Positions 1-7,705 of a stretch of DNA of 17,007 nucleotides are shown here, one piece after another. Location of the stretch: contig CAYNXB010000053.1 of NCBI GenBank assembly GCA_964401045.1, positions 1 through 17,007 on the forward strand. The letters run 5' to 3'. Numbering within the stretch: the stretch's first letter is position 1; each line of letters starts with the position of its first letter. Both the position numbers and the translations under genes were made by a program. The notes under the pieces were generated by a model. It was not told where the DNA came from. It saw only the letters and a list, made by a program, of their open reading frames with translations, and made no database searches. Source of the DNA: CAYNXB01 sp964401045. GTDB lineage: Bacteria; Pseudomonadota; Alphaproteobacteria; Sphingomonadales; Sphingomonadaceae.

Positions 1-164
1 CGAAGGAGCCGGGCAAGGTTTCGGCCGGAACGATCAAGCGCAGCAAGCTTGCCGAGCTCGCCGAAGTGAAGATGAAGGATCTGAACGCCAACGATATCGA
101 GCAGGCGACCAAGATCATCGAAGGCTCGGCCCGCTCGATGGGCCTCCAAGTGGTGGAGGGCTGA
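1..164 (+). CDS. rplK: 50S ribosomal protein L11, C-terminal part (5' end outside window)
   Basis: The reading frame enters from the left edge with complete codons from position 3 and ends at TGA 162-164. The visible 53 residues begin KEPGKVSAGTIKRSKLAELA and end in ARSMGLQVVEG, the typical C-terminal RNA-binding domain of L11, including the conserved segment with DLNA followed by A-x-x-I-I-E-G-[ST]-A-R-S-M-G. L11 binds the GTPase-associated region of 23S rRNA in the large subunit. Only three bases separate its stop from rplA, and the rplA ribosome binding site (GGAGGG, 155-160) lies inside the last rplK codons, so the two are co-transcribed and probably translationally coupled. The start lies outside the window. 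Confidence 0.96.
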   Translation, partial: KEPGKVSAGTIKRSKLAELAEVKMKDLNANDIEQATKIIEGSARSMGLQVVEG

Positions 165-167
165 CCG

Positions 168-866
168 ATGGCCAAGCAGACCAAGAAGCAGAAGCTGATC
201 GCGGGCAAGATCGATCGTGAGAAGTTCTACGGCCTCTCGGAAGCGCTTGCCGCGCTCAAGGAGCACGGCAGCAAGAAGTTCGACGAGACGGTCGAAGTGG
301 CGATGAACCTCGGCGTCGATCCGCGCCACGCGGACCAGATGGTGCGCGGCATGGTCTCGCTCCCGGCCGGCACCGGTAAGGACATGAAGGTTGCCGTGTT
401 CGCCAAGGGCGACAAGGCCGATGCGGCCCTGAAGGCTGGCGCGGACAAGGTCGGCGCGGAAGACCTGATGGAAGACATGCAGGCCGGCAACCTCGATTAC
501 GATCGCGTGATCGCCACTCCGGACATGATGGGCGTGGTCGGCCGGCTCGGTAAGGTGCTGGGTCCGAAGGGCCTGATGCCGAACCCCAAGCTCGGTACGG
601 TGACGATGGACGTCGCCCAGGCGGTCAAGGACGCCAAGGGCGGCCAGGTCGAATACCGTGTCGAAAAGGCCGGCATCATCCATTCGGGGATCGGCAAGCT
701 GTCGTTCTCGGACGATCAGCTGGTGCAGAACTTCAAGGCGCTGACCGATGCGGTCATCAAGGCCAAGCCTGCGGGCGCCAAGGGCAAGTTCGTGCGCAAG
801 GTCTCGGTGACCTCGTCGATGGGGCCGGGCCTGAAGATCGACCTGGCGGACGTCGAAGGCGCGTAA
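168..866 (+). CDS. rplA: 50S ribosomal protein L1
   Basis: This 232-residue protein has the usual length for bacterial L1 and carries the L1 signature around residues 130-145 (LGPKGLMPNPKLGTVT), followed by the typical C-terminal segment ending VTSSMGPGLKIDL. L1 binds the L1 stalk of 23S rRNA; in many bacteria it also represses translation of its own rplKA mRNA by binding the leader, which here would lie upstream of the window. The ATG at 168 has a clear ribosome binding site (GGAGGG) at 155-160 inside the end of rplK. An intrinsic terminator follows 22 bases after the stop, so the transcript ends here and does not run into rplJ-rplL as in E. coli. Confidence 0.98.
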   Translation: MAKQTKKQKLIAGKIDREKFYGLSEALAALKEHGSKKFDETVEVAMNLGVDPRHADQMVRGMVSLPAGTGKDMKVAVFAKGDKADAALKAGADKVGAEDLMEDMQAGNLDYDRVIATPDMMGVVGRLGKVLGPKGLMPNPKLGTVTMDVAQAVKDAKGGQVEYRVEKAGIIHSGIGKLSFSDDQLVQNFKALTDAVIKAKPAGAKGKFVRKVSVTSSMGPGLKIDLADVEGA

Positions 867-888
867 GCGTTACAGCAGATCACCAAGG

Positions 889-924
889 GGGCCGGTGGAG
901 CGATCCGCCGGCCCTTTTGCTTTT
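889..924 (+). terminator. Intrinsic terminator of the rplK-rplA operon
   Basis: A 10-bp stem pairs GGGCCGGTGG (889-898) with CCGCCGGCCC (905-914), with one G-T wobble and a 6-base loop. The run TTTTGCTTTT follows at 915-924. It starts 22 bases after the rplA stop. Seen directly in sequence; termination activity is inferred. Confidence 0.9.
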
Positions 925-1172
925 AAGGCCCTGGCGATCCAGCCGGTAGCTGCTCCTCGTCGACCGGCTCGTCCTCGCGGATGTCGGGATGACGCGCCGC
1001 AGCGCACTTCGACGTGCCCCGGCGGCATGGGCGTCAACGATCCGCCTTCGAAGACGTCGGCTTCACGGACCGCCGTTTGCTGCGGGCCGGGGACCGGATG
1101 GATGCTGCCTCACACGAGCGGTAGCCGGTCGCGGGTCTGGCGCGGGTATCTCGATGGGCGTAGGAGCCAGGC

Positions 1173-1574
1173 ATGAGCGAAGAGAGCGCATCGGACCTGA
1201 TCGATAGCAAGATCGCCAGTCTCGGCGACTGGCGCGGCAAGACGCTGGCGAAGCTGCGCGCCTTGATCCGCGAGGCCGATCCGGAAGTGATCGAGCAGGT
1301 TAAATGGCGCAAGCCGAACAACCCCGCGGGCGTGCCGGTGTGGGATCATGCCGGGATCGTGTGCACCGGTGAAACCTACAAGGACAAGGTCAAGCTGACC
1401 TTCGCCCACGGCGCGGCGCTCGACGATCCGAAGCGCCTGTTCAACGCGAGCCTCGACGGCAACACGCGCCGCGCGCTCGACCTGTTCGAAGGCAACGAGA
1501 TCGACTGCGAGGCGTTCAAGGCGCTGTTCCGCGAGGCGGCCGCCTTCAACGAGGCCCGCCCCAAGAGAAAGTAG
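1173..1574 (+). CDS. DUF1801-family protein (YdhG/IscU-associated-like fold)
   Basis: This is a small soluble protein of 133 residues with no signal peptide or membrane segment. The pattern of an N-terminal helix containing LRALIREADPEVIEQVKW, then a KP-rich loop, a VPVWDH strand, a KLTFAHG segment and a C-terminal helical tail matches the DUF1801 family as I know it. No enzymatic function is established for the family. The ATG at 1173 is supported by a ribosome binding site, AGGAG at 1162-1166. The gene stands alone: it is separated from rplA by a terminator and 250 bases without a recognisable gene, and it converges on the NTF2-like gene with 15 bases between the stops. Family assignment is from memory of sequence pattern, so moderately sure. 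Confidence 0.75.
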   Translation: MSEESASDLIDSKIASLGDWRGKTLAKLRALIREADPEVIEQVKWRKPNNPAGVPVWDHAGIVCTGETYKDKVKLTFAHGAALDDPKRLFNASLDGNTRRALDLFEGNEIDCEAFKALFREAAAFNEARPKRK

Positions 1575-1589
1575 CAGATGCGCGCGTGC

Positions 1590-2486
1590 TCAGCGCGCCG
1601 GCCAGCCGCTGCGCATGCCGTAGGGAACCCCGGTCATCAGCGCTTCGATACGTGTGAGCAGCCCGTTCTCGATGCGAAACGCTTCGGCGATCATCCAGGT
1701 GAACGGACGATCTATGCCCGTCGTCGGTGTGCCGTCGGCCAGCGCATAATCGCGCACGGTGCCTGCATGGTCGAAGAAGGCAAACGCGAACACCGTTCCC
1801 CTTGCCTCATCGACGACCGGATACCGGCGTTCGCGGATCCGGGTGACGAAGCGGAAGAAGCCGGTTTCGAACTGCTGACGGGCCGATAGCGCGCGAAACG
1901 CTTCGAGATAGGGCGTCTTGCCTGCGGTGGGGCTCGGCGGCACTTGCGTGGTGCGAAAGCCGTTCTCGATCCGCACGCAATCGTCGGCAAACGGATAGTC
2001 CCCCTTGCCGTCGTTCTGCTCGAGGCCGGCGAAATACTGGTCCGCCACGTGCACCAGCTCTCCGCGGCCGGGCCGCTGTTCAATCGGTATTGGATCGAAC
2101 CAGTGCGGGTCCGGCGCGCCGGCCGCATCGAGCGCGGCCGGACCGTCGCCGAAGGCATCGACACCGCCGAAAAGCGCCGGGCGGGACACGAGGCATTCGA
2201 TTTCGGAAACCGCGTCGCCTCGCACCGCGATCCGCAGCGCCATGATCGACCGTGTCCGCCCTTCGGTTACCGAGGCAAAGCATGCGACCTGCCCTTTATC
2301 GGTGTCGACGATCACGTGGCGGTAAGGGCCCACCGCGTCGGCGGTTGCCCACAAGCCATCGCCGAGCGCCAGTTCCTGGCCGTTCTCGGTGTAGCGGGTT
2401 CCAGGGCCGATCGCAGCCAGGCCGGGATCACGCGATCCCAGCGCGTCCAGCACCCTGCTCATGGCATGATCGAGCTTGCTTTGCAC
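1590..2486 (-). CDS. Protein of two NTF2/SnoaL-like modules (DUF8021-like)
   Basis: This 298-residue protein has no signal peptide. It reads as two similar alpha+beta halves. The first (about residues 1-115) has an RYTENG motif followed by strands ending in EIECLVSRP. The second (about 140-290) starts HVADQYFAGLEQND and carries FAFAFFDH and a terminal FRIENGLLTRIEALMTGVPYGM. This layout resembles nuclear-transport-factor-2-like proteins in which a cone-shaped pocket binds a small hydrophobic ligand; related unknowns are filed under DUF8021. The exact reaction is unknown. It is the last gene of the monooxygenase-cinA operon, starting 5 bases after the cinA stop. The start chosen is GTG at 2486, with AGGGGG 12 bases upstream; an in-frame ATG at 2462 is the alternative. 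The homology is recognised by eye, not by search. Confidence 0.7.
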   Translation of the reverse strand: MQSKLDHAMSRVLDALGSRDPGLAAIGPGTRYTENGQELALGDGLWATADAVGPYRHVIVDTDKGQVACFASVTEGRTRSIMALRIAVRGDAVSEIECLVSRPALFGGVDAFGDGPAALDAAGAPDPHWFDPIPIEQRPGRGELVHVADQYFAGLEQNDGKGDYPFADDCVRIENGFRTTQVPPSPTAGKTPYLEAFRALSARQQFETGFFRFVTRIRERRYPVVDEARGTVFAFAFFDHAGTVRDYALADGTPTTGIDRPFTWMIAEAFRIENGLLTRIEALMTGVPYGMRSGWPAR

Positions 2487-2491
2487 GGCGG

Positions 2492-3250
2492 CTAGATTCC
2501 CCCTGGCGTGAAGTCGTAGCCTGCTTCGGCGAGCGCTTCGCTCAGTGTGTCGACGCAGCTGGCGAGTTCGTCCGCGTCGGTCGAGCGGATCACGAAGTTG
2601 GCGCCGACGCGGCCTTCCCGGAAGAAGGGGTAAGAACCGATCTGCGCCGCAGGGTGCGCCTTTTCAACCTCGCGCAGCAGGTCCGCGACCTCGCTTTCCG
2701 CCACCCAGCAGCCGAGCGTCTCGGTTAGCAGCGGCGCCCCGCCTTCGAGCGTGCCGGTGAGCGCGTCGAGCATCTGCGCGGTGATATGCGGCACTCCAGC
2801 CATCATATGGACGTTGCCGATCTTGATCCCCGGCGCACCCGACATGCGGTTGGGGATGAGATCGGCGCCTTGGGGCACCCGCGCCATCCTGAGGCGCGCC
2901 TCGGTCACGCCGCCGCGCGTGGCGTAGTAGTCTTCGAGGATCCGCCGCGCTTCCGGGTGCACCACCACCGGCACGCCGAGCGCTTTGGCAATCGCGTCCA
3001 CGCTGATGTCATCGTGCGTTGGGCCAATGCCGCCTGTCGTGAACAGGTAATCATGCGTCGTCCGCAGCGCGTTTACGGCTTCGACGATCCGCGCTTCGAC
3101 GTCCGGCACCACGCGCACCTCGGTGAGGCGGATGCCCTGTACCTGGAGCCAGCTCGCCACCTGGGCGATGTTCTTATCGTGCGTGCGGCCAGAGAGAATC
3201 TCGTCGCCGATGACGACGAGGGCGGCGGTCCAGATGCGTTCGGCGGTCAT
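2492..3250 (-). CDS. CinA-like molybdopterin-binding-domain protein without PncC domain
   Basis: The 252-residue product has the MoCF/CinA N-terminal fold: VVIGDEILSGRTHDKN at residues 12-27, TTGGIGPTHDD at 71-81 (the family's TGG-x-GPT-x-DD motif) and AGVPHI at 151-156 (family PGVP loop). Full-length CinA carries a C-terminal nicotinamide-nucleotide amidase (PncC) domain and is about 400 residues long; that domain is absent here. Stand-alone forms of this size are often annotated competence/damage-inducible protein A, but no competence role is implied. The ATG at 3250 lies one base after the monooxygenase stop (TGAGATG), which implies translational coupling. A longer in-frame opening to 3460 overlaps the monooxygenase and lacks family similarity, so it was rejected. 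Confidence 0.88.
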   Translation of the reverse strand: MTAERIWTAALVVIGDEILSGRTHDKNIAQVASWLQVQGIRLTEVRVVPDVEARIVEAVNALRTTHDYLFTTGGIGPTHDDISVDAIAKALGVPVVVHPEARRILEDYYATRGGVTEARLRMARVPQGADLIPNRMSGAPGIKIGNVHMMAGVPHITAQMLDALTGTLEGGAPLLTETLGCWVAESEVADLLREVEKAHPAAQIGSYPFFREGRVGANFVIRSTDADELASCVDTLSEALAEAGYDFTPGGI

Positions 3251-3251
3251 C

Positions 3252-4745
3252 TCAGGCAGGCACGCCCGCAGGTGCGTTCTCGAACGCGAGCACGCCGTCA
3301 TCGGCCGGGCGGTCGCGGAAATCGCGGCGATCCTCGAAGTAATCCATGTTGAGCCGCCACGGCGGGCGGTCGGCGTTCTTCGGCATCTGGCTCTTGGTGC
3401 GCTGGAGATAGCCGGAAGAAAAGGCCGCGTAGACGTCGTCGTCGACCAGGCCATGGTCATCCGCCAGCCGCGGCGTCACCACATCGGCGTGCTTGCCGCG
3501 CATCAGCTCCAGCACCCGGCACGCGAACTCGGCGGTGTTGTCGGCGCGCAAGGTCCAGCTCGCATTGAGATAGCCGAACACCACAAACAGGTTGGGCACG
3601 TTGGAGAACATGCACCCGCGATAGAAATAGCGCTCGTTCCATGCGACCGGCGCCCCGTCGAGGCTGATGGCGATCTTGCCGCCCATGGTCAGCGCGAGGC
3701 CGGTGGCGGTGACGATCAGGTCGGCCGGGATCAGCTCGCCCGAGGCAAGGCGGATGCCATCCTTCTCGAACCGCTCGATCGTGCCGGTGACGACCGCGGC
3801 ACTGCCGCTGCGGACCGCTTCGAACAAGTCGCCATCGGGCACCAGGCACAGCCGCTGTTCCCACGGGTTGTACGGCGGGGTGAAGTCCTTCGCCGACCAC
3901 GCCGGGCCAAGCGCCTTCTGCGTCTGCCTGGTGAGGAACGCCGAGGCCTTCTCCGGCCGCGCGCGCATCCGTTTGAAGAAGAACGCGTGGAGCCCGATGT
4001 TCTTGGCCCGGGTGAGCTTGTAGGCGAGCTTGCCCGGCAGCAGCTTGCGCAACCAGTTGGCGATCGCATCCTTCGACGGGCGGGCGCCCATCCACGTCGG
4101 CGTGCGCTGGAGCATGGTCACGTGCGCGGCTTTCCCGGCCATCGCCGGGACGATCGTCACCGCGGTCGCGCCCGAGCCGATCACCACCACGCGCTTGCCC
4201 GCATAGTCGAGATCGGCCGGCCAGAACTGCGGATGGACGATGCGCCCGGAGAAGTCCTCACGCCCCGCGAATGCCGGGTCGAACGGCGCGTCATAATCGT
4301 AATAGCCCGAGCCCAGGTAGAGCACGCGGGCGGTGACCGTCCGCCGCTGGCCGGCCTGCTCCAGCTCGACATGCCAGCGCGCCTCTGCCGCGCGCCAGTC
4401 GGCGGCGATGACCTTCGTCCCGAACGCGATGTGCCGGCGGATGCCGCGCTCGTCGACGATTCGGTTGAGATAGGCGAGGATCGCCGGTCCATCGGCAATC
4501 GATTTCTCATCGATCCATGGCTCGAAGCGGAAGCCCAGCGAATGCATGTCGCTGTCCGATCGAACTCCGGGATAGCGGAAGAGGTCCCAGGTTCCGCCCA
4601 GTTTGTCCCGCTGCTCGACGATCGCGAACCCTGTTGCCGGGCTCAGCATCCTGAGATGTGCTGCCATCGAAATGCCCGAAATGCCCGCGCCAACGATCAG
4701 CACGTCGTGATGGGGCCCGGTGGCGAGAGGGGAATGGAGGTTCAT
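3252..4745 (-). CDS. Flavin-containing / Baeyer-Villiger monooxygenase, EthA-like
   Basis: The 497-residue protein should use FAD and NADPH to insert oxygen next to a ketone or onto a heteroatom. It shows the FAD Rossmann motif GAGISG at residues 19-24, the Baeyer-Villiger fingerprint F-x-G-x3-H-x3-W as FSGRIVHPQFW at 165-175, the NADPH Rossmann motif GSGATA at 190-195, and the later ATG-type motif DLIVTATGL at 342-350. The sequence around GSGATAVTIVPAMA and the C-terminal CMFSNVPNLFVVFGYLNASW is typical of the mycobacterial EthA/MymA branch. Substrate is unknown. The ATG at 4745 is chosen because it begins just before the Rossmann fold; the GTG at 4790 would add 15 uncharacteristic residues. 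It heads a three-gene operon and is divergent from corA across 53 bases. Confidence 0.9.
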   Translation of the reverse strand: MNLHSPLATGPHHDVLIVGAGISGISMAAHLRMLSPATGFAIVEQRDKLGGTWDLFRYPGVRSDSDMHSLGFRFEPWIDEKSIADGPAILAYLNRIVDERGIRRHIAFGTKVIAADWRAAEARWHVELEQAGQRRTVTARVLYLGSGYYDYDAPFDPAFAGREDFSGRIVHPQFWPADLDYAGKRVVVIGSGATAVTIVPAMAGKAAHVTMLQRTPTWMGARPSKDAIANWLRKLLPGKLAYKLTRAKNIGLHAFFFKRMRARPEKASAFLTRQTQKALGPAWSAKDFTPPYNPWEQRLCLVPDGDLFEAVRSGSAAVVTGTIERFEKDGIRLASGELIPADLIVTATGLALTMGGKIAISLDGAPVAWNERYFYRGCMFSNVPNLFVVFGYLNASWTLRADNTAEFACRVLELMRGKHADVVTPRLADDHGLVDDDVYAAFSSGYLQRTKSQMPKNADRPPWRLNMDYFEDRRDFRDRPADDGVLAFENAPAGVPA

Positions 4746-4798
4746 GGCCGTATTCCGACAATTGCCAGCCGCGCGCCTCTCTGTCACCACCCGCGCGC

Positions 4799-5767
4799 AT
4801 GACGATCATTGCCGCACGCCGCTACCGCGATGGAAAGCCGCTCGCGCCGTCGCTCGATCTCGAAGCGGGCGAACCGCTCGCGCCGGGCGAATTCGACTGG
4901 GTCGGCCTCTATGAGCCGAGCGCGCAGGAAATGGCGCTGATCGGCGATCGCTATCACCTGCACCCGCTGGCGATCGAGGACGCGCTCAGCATCGCCCAGC
5001 AGCCCAAGGTCGAGACGTTCGGGGAGACGGTGTTCGTTATCGCCAAGACCGCGGAGATCGATAAGCTCGAATCGATCGTCTATGGCCACACTGCAATGTT
5101 CGTCGGACCGAACTTCATCGTTACGGTCCGGCTCGGCAGCCATCGTGCGCACGATCGGTTGCGCGCCCAGTTGGAGCTCAATGCAGAGCGACTCAGCGAA
5201 GGCGCGGATTTCGTGCTTCACGCGGTGCTCGATTTCATCGTCGACGGCTATTTTCCACTGCTCGACCATCTCGAACACAGGGTGACCGAGATGGAGGAGG
5301 GGGCGGTCTCCAAATTTCCCGACCAGGCGCGCATCCGCCGCATCTTCCGCCTGCGCCGCGGGCTGCGCAAGTTCGAAGTCGTCGCCGCACAGATGGAAGA
5401 GACGGCCGGCAAGCTGCTCCACCTGGAGCTGCCGTGCATAGACGCCCGCGCGCGGCCCTATTTCCGCGACGTCTACGATCACGCGCGCCGTGCGGAAACG
5501 CGGGCGCACGGGCTCAACGAAACGATGGCCGGGATCATCGAGATCGCCGGCCTGCTCGAACAGAGCCGGCAAGGCGCGATCACCCGCCAGCTTGCGGCGT
5601 GGGCGGCGATCCTCGCCGTGCCGACCGCGATTGCGGGGATCTACGGGATGAACTTCCGCTTCATGCCCGAGCTGACCTGGCGCTACGGCTACTTCATCGT
5701 ACTCGCCGCGATCGCGGCGATCTGCGCGATGCTGTTCCTGCGCTTCCGGCGGATCGGCTGGCTCTAG
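4799..5767 (+). CDS. corA: CorA-family magnesium/cobalt transporter
   Basis: This 322-residue inner-membrane protein has the usual CorA length and layout: a long cytosolic N-terminal alpha/beta domain, a helical stalk (about residues 155-262), a first membrane helix at about 264-282 ending in the diagnostic YGMNF motif (GMN at 283-285), the MPEL loop, a second membrane helix at about 297-315 and a short basic tail. Family members form pentameric channels for Mg2+ (and Co2+/Ni2+) influx. The start ATG at 4799 gives the standard length; upstream in-frame codons run into the divergent monooxygenase. Its stop is one base from the stop of the convergent folD, leaving no room for a separate terminator. 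Confidence 0.94.
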   Translation: MTIIAARRYRDGKPLAPSLDLEAGEPLAPGEFDWVGLYEPSAQEMALIGDRYHLHPLAIEDALSIAQQPKVETFGETVFVIAKTAEIDKLESIVYGHTAMFVGPNFIVTVRLGSHRAHDRLRAQLELNAERLSEGADFVLHAVLDFIVDGYFPLLDHLEHRVTEMEEGAVSKFPDQARIRRIFRLRRGLRKFEVVAAQMEETAGKLLHLELPCIDARARPYFRDVYDHARRAETRAHGLNETMAGIIEIAGLLEQSRQGAITRQLAAWAAILAVPTAIAGIYGMNFRFMPELTWRYGYFIVLAAIAAICAMLFLRFRRIGWL

Positions 5768-5768
5768 C

Positions 5769-6719
5769 TCACTCGGCCGGCTGGCCGTCGCGTTCACTGA
5801 AGATCATCGAGCGGTCCGGCAGGTCGTCCCAATCGATCGCGTAGCTGTCGCCGCTGGTTCCTTCGAGCTGCTCGCGTGCGGCCTGTACGGTGTTCGACAG
5901 CAGGCAGGCTATGGTCATCGGGCCGACGCCGCCCGGCACCGGCGTTACCGCCTTGGCGTGCTGGACCTCGTCGAAGGCGACGTCGCCGACCAGCCTGGTC
6001 TTGCCGTCTTCACCCTTGATGCGGGTGATGCCGACGTCGATGATCACCGCACCGGGCTTGACCCAGTAGCCCTTGACCAGCTCGGGCGCGCCGGCGGCGG
6101 CGATGATGATGTCCGCCCGGCGGGCGATATCGGCCAGGTTCTCGGTATAGATGTGGGTGACGGTGACCGTCGCCTCACGTTCCAGCAGCAGCATAGCGAT
6201 CGGCTTGCCGACGATGTTCGACTTGCCGATCACCACCGCGTTCTTGCCGGTGAGATCGTCTATCACCGTGTCGAGCAGCTTCATCACCCCCAGTGGGGTG
6301 CAAGGAACGATCCCGCCGGTGCCGGTGCTGAGACGGCCGACGTTGACCGGGTGAAACCCGTCGACGTCCTTCGACGGCACGATCGCCCGCAGGACAAGCC
6401 CGGTGTCGATGTGCTCTGGCAGCGGAACCTGGACCAGGATGCCGTGCACTTCCGGATCGGCGTTGAGGCGCGCGACCAGCGTCAGCAGCGCATCCTGCGT
6501 GGTTTCCGCCGGCAGCCGATGCTCGAAGCTGCGGATGCCGACTTCCTTCGACTGCTTGATCTTGCGCCCGACGTAGACTTCGCTCGCCGGGTCCTGACCG
6601 ACCAGCACCACCGCGAGGCCGGGGCGGGGCATGCCCGCCGCGACCATCGCGTCCACTTGCGCCTTGGTTTCCTGATCGACCTTGCGGGCGACCGTGCGCC
6701 CGTCGATTATCGCCGCCAT
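5769..6719 (-). CDS. folD: Bifunctional methylene-THF dehydrogenase / methenyl-THF cyclohydrolase
   Basis: FolD interconverts 5,10-methylene-THF and 10-formyl-THF with NADP+ in the cytosol. The 316-residue protein shows Tyr49 and Lys53 in YVGRK, Gln97 in GILVQVPLP and Asp120 in SKDVDGFHP, which match the catalytic Lys/Gln/Asp set of E. coli FolD (Lys54, Gln98, Asp121 from memory). The nucleotide-binding segment is VIGKSNIVGKP at about 163-173. It is about 20-30 residues longer than usual because of a C-terminal acidic tail after the normal TVQAAR end; the tail has no recognised motif. It starts 4 bases after the metF stop, so metF-folD form an operon. The context suggests a job in oxidising C1 units delivered by MetF, although it may also be the housekeeping copy. 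Confidence 0.96.
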   Translation of the reverse strand: MAAIIDGRTVARKVDQETKAQVDAMVAAGMPRPGLAVVLVGQDPASEVYVGRKIKQSKEVGIRSFEHRLPAETTQDALLTLVARLNADPEVHGILVQVPLPEHIDTGLVLRAIVPSKDVDGFHPVNVGRLSTGTGGIVPCTPLGVMKLLDTVIDDLTGKNAVVIGKSNIVGKPIAMLLLEREATVTVTHIYTENLADIARRADIIIAAAGAPELVKGYWVKPGAVIIDVGITRIKGEDGKTRLVGDVAFDEVQHAKAVTPVPGGVGPMTIACLLSNTVQAAREQLEGTSGDSYAIDWDDLPDRSMIFSERDGQPAE

Positions 6720-6723
6720 CGGA

Positions 6724-7611
6724 TCAGTGCTTGGCTGCGTAGTTGTTGATCCATTCGGCCGACGGGGTCAGCGCGCCGAACGGGTAGAAGTGCAGCCGCA
6801 CGCGGCCGTGCTGCGGGGTCAGGCCCTTCTCGAGCGACGCGACCAGCTTGTCCGGCCCGGCGCTGCCGATGAGGTTGGTGATCGAGATGCCGTACTTCTT
6901 CATCACGCTGGCCGAGGCGCCGACGCCGCAGCGCTTGGCGAAACCGAGCAGGCGCTTGATGCCGGCCGGGCCGGGAACGCCGAGGCGCACCGGCACGTCG
7001 ATCCCGCGCGCGCGCATCTCGCCGATCCAGGCGATGATCGCGTCGTCGTCGAAAGCGAATTGCGTGACGATCAGCGGCACCATGCCGTGGGCGCGGACCG
7101 CGGCGAGCTTGCGTTCCATCCAGTCCCACAGCTCCGCCGGAGTGTTGTTCGGATGTCCTTCCGGGTGACCGCCGACGCCGACGATCTCGATGCCGTGCTT
7201 TTCGAGCAGGCCGGTTTCGATGATCTGCAGCGAGTTCTCGAACGGCCCTTCCGCCTCGGGCGGATCGCCGGCGATGATGAACACGCGCTTCACCCCGGCC
7301 TTGGTGGTGATGTCGCCGAGATACTGGTCGAGTTGCTCGACCGATTGCAGCCGCCGGGCGGAGAGGTGGACGATCGGCTCGAAGCCGAGTTCGCGCACCA
7401 GCACCGCGGCTTCGACTCGCTGGTCCATCTCCTCGCCGGGCAGGAAGGTCACAGCGATCTGAGTGCCCGGGCGGATCAGTGGCGCGGCTTCGCGCAGGCC
7501 GTCGAGCTCTTTCGCGGTCATCTCCAGCGAATAGCCATCGACCATGTTTTCACGCGGCTTTTCCCAATTCGGATGGATGGCGGCGTAGGAGGTATCGGCG
7601 GCAGTGGTCAT
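6724..7611 (-). CDS. metF: 5,10-methylenetetrahydrofolate reductase, divergent catabolic-type MetF
   Basis: This 295-residue FAD enzyme interconverts 5-methyl-THF and 5,10-methylene-THF. Family landmarks are HLSARR at 82-87 (E. coli HLTC region), FIIAGDPP at 111-118 (E. coli RGDLP with FAD-contacting Asp) and VTQFAFDDDAIIAW around 184-197, matching E. coli TQFFFD with its substrate-binding Gln. The general-acid Glu28 region of E. coli (EFFPP) aligns with VTFLPG, so Thr55 replaces that Glu. The protein is plainly a distant branch, as are the MetF proteins paired with THF-dependent O-demethylases. The start ATG 7611 has AGGAG 11 bases upstream. It is divergent from the hydrolase-demethylase pair, and both promoters share the operator-like dyads. 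In this setting it probably runs in the oxidative direction. Confidence 0.9.
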   Translation of the reverse strand: MTTAADTSYAAIHPNWEKPRENMVDGYSLEMTAKELDGLREAAPLIRPGTQIAVTFLPGEEMDQRVEAAVLVRELGFEPIVHLSARRLQSVEQLDQYLGDITTKAGVKRVFIIAGDPPEAEGPFENSLQIIETGLLEKHGIEIVGVGGHPEGHPNNTPAELWDWMERKLAAVRAHGMVPLIVTQFAFDDDAIIAWIGEMRARGIDVPVRLGVPGPAGIKRLLGFAKRCGVGASASVMKKYGISITNLIGSAGPDKLVASLEKGLTPQHGRVRLHFYPFGALTPSAEWINNYAAKH

Positions 7612-7685
7612 GGCGGGTTTCGCTCCTCTCGGGCCCGCGCATAGACGCGCGGCGATTGTGCGAAAAGCCCCTAGCGCGAGAGGTG

Positions 7686-7705
7686 CAATTCGTATAGGCG
7701 AAAAT
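7686..7705. promoter_or_regulatory. Putative IclR operator copy in the metF / hydrolase intergenic region
   Basis: The core ATTCGTATAGGCGAAA (7688-7703) matches the core of the perfect inverted repeat at the iclR promoter (TTTCGCATACGCGAAA, 10761-10776) at 13 of 16 positions with no gaps. It lies between the divergent metF and hydrolase starts. Binding by the IclR protein is inferred. Confidence 0.55.

Noticed and set aside
926..1172. Short open frames and a 7-bp inverted repeat (941-969) in the gap between rplA and the DUF1801 gene
   Set aside because: The frames are under 100 codons, overlap each other on both strands, have no good ribosome binding site and no recognisable protein pattern. 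The hairpin has a 15-base loop and no T run.
1580..1598. GCGCGC...GCGCGC hairpin between the DUF1801 and NTF2-like gene ends
   Set aside because: It has no T run and lies partly inside the minus-strand coding sequence; low-complexity GC alternation is common in this DNA.
3123..4802. Long plus-strand open frame (559 codons) opposite the monooxygenase
   Set aside because: It is the antisense shadow of a gene with clear Rossmann and Baeyer-Villiger motifs; its translation is rich in Arg, His and Ala with no domain pattern.
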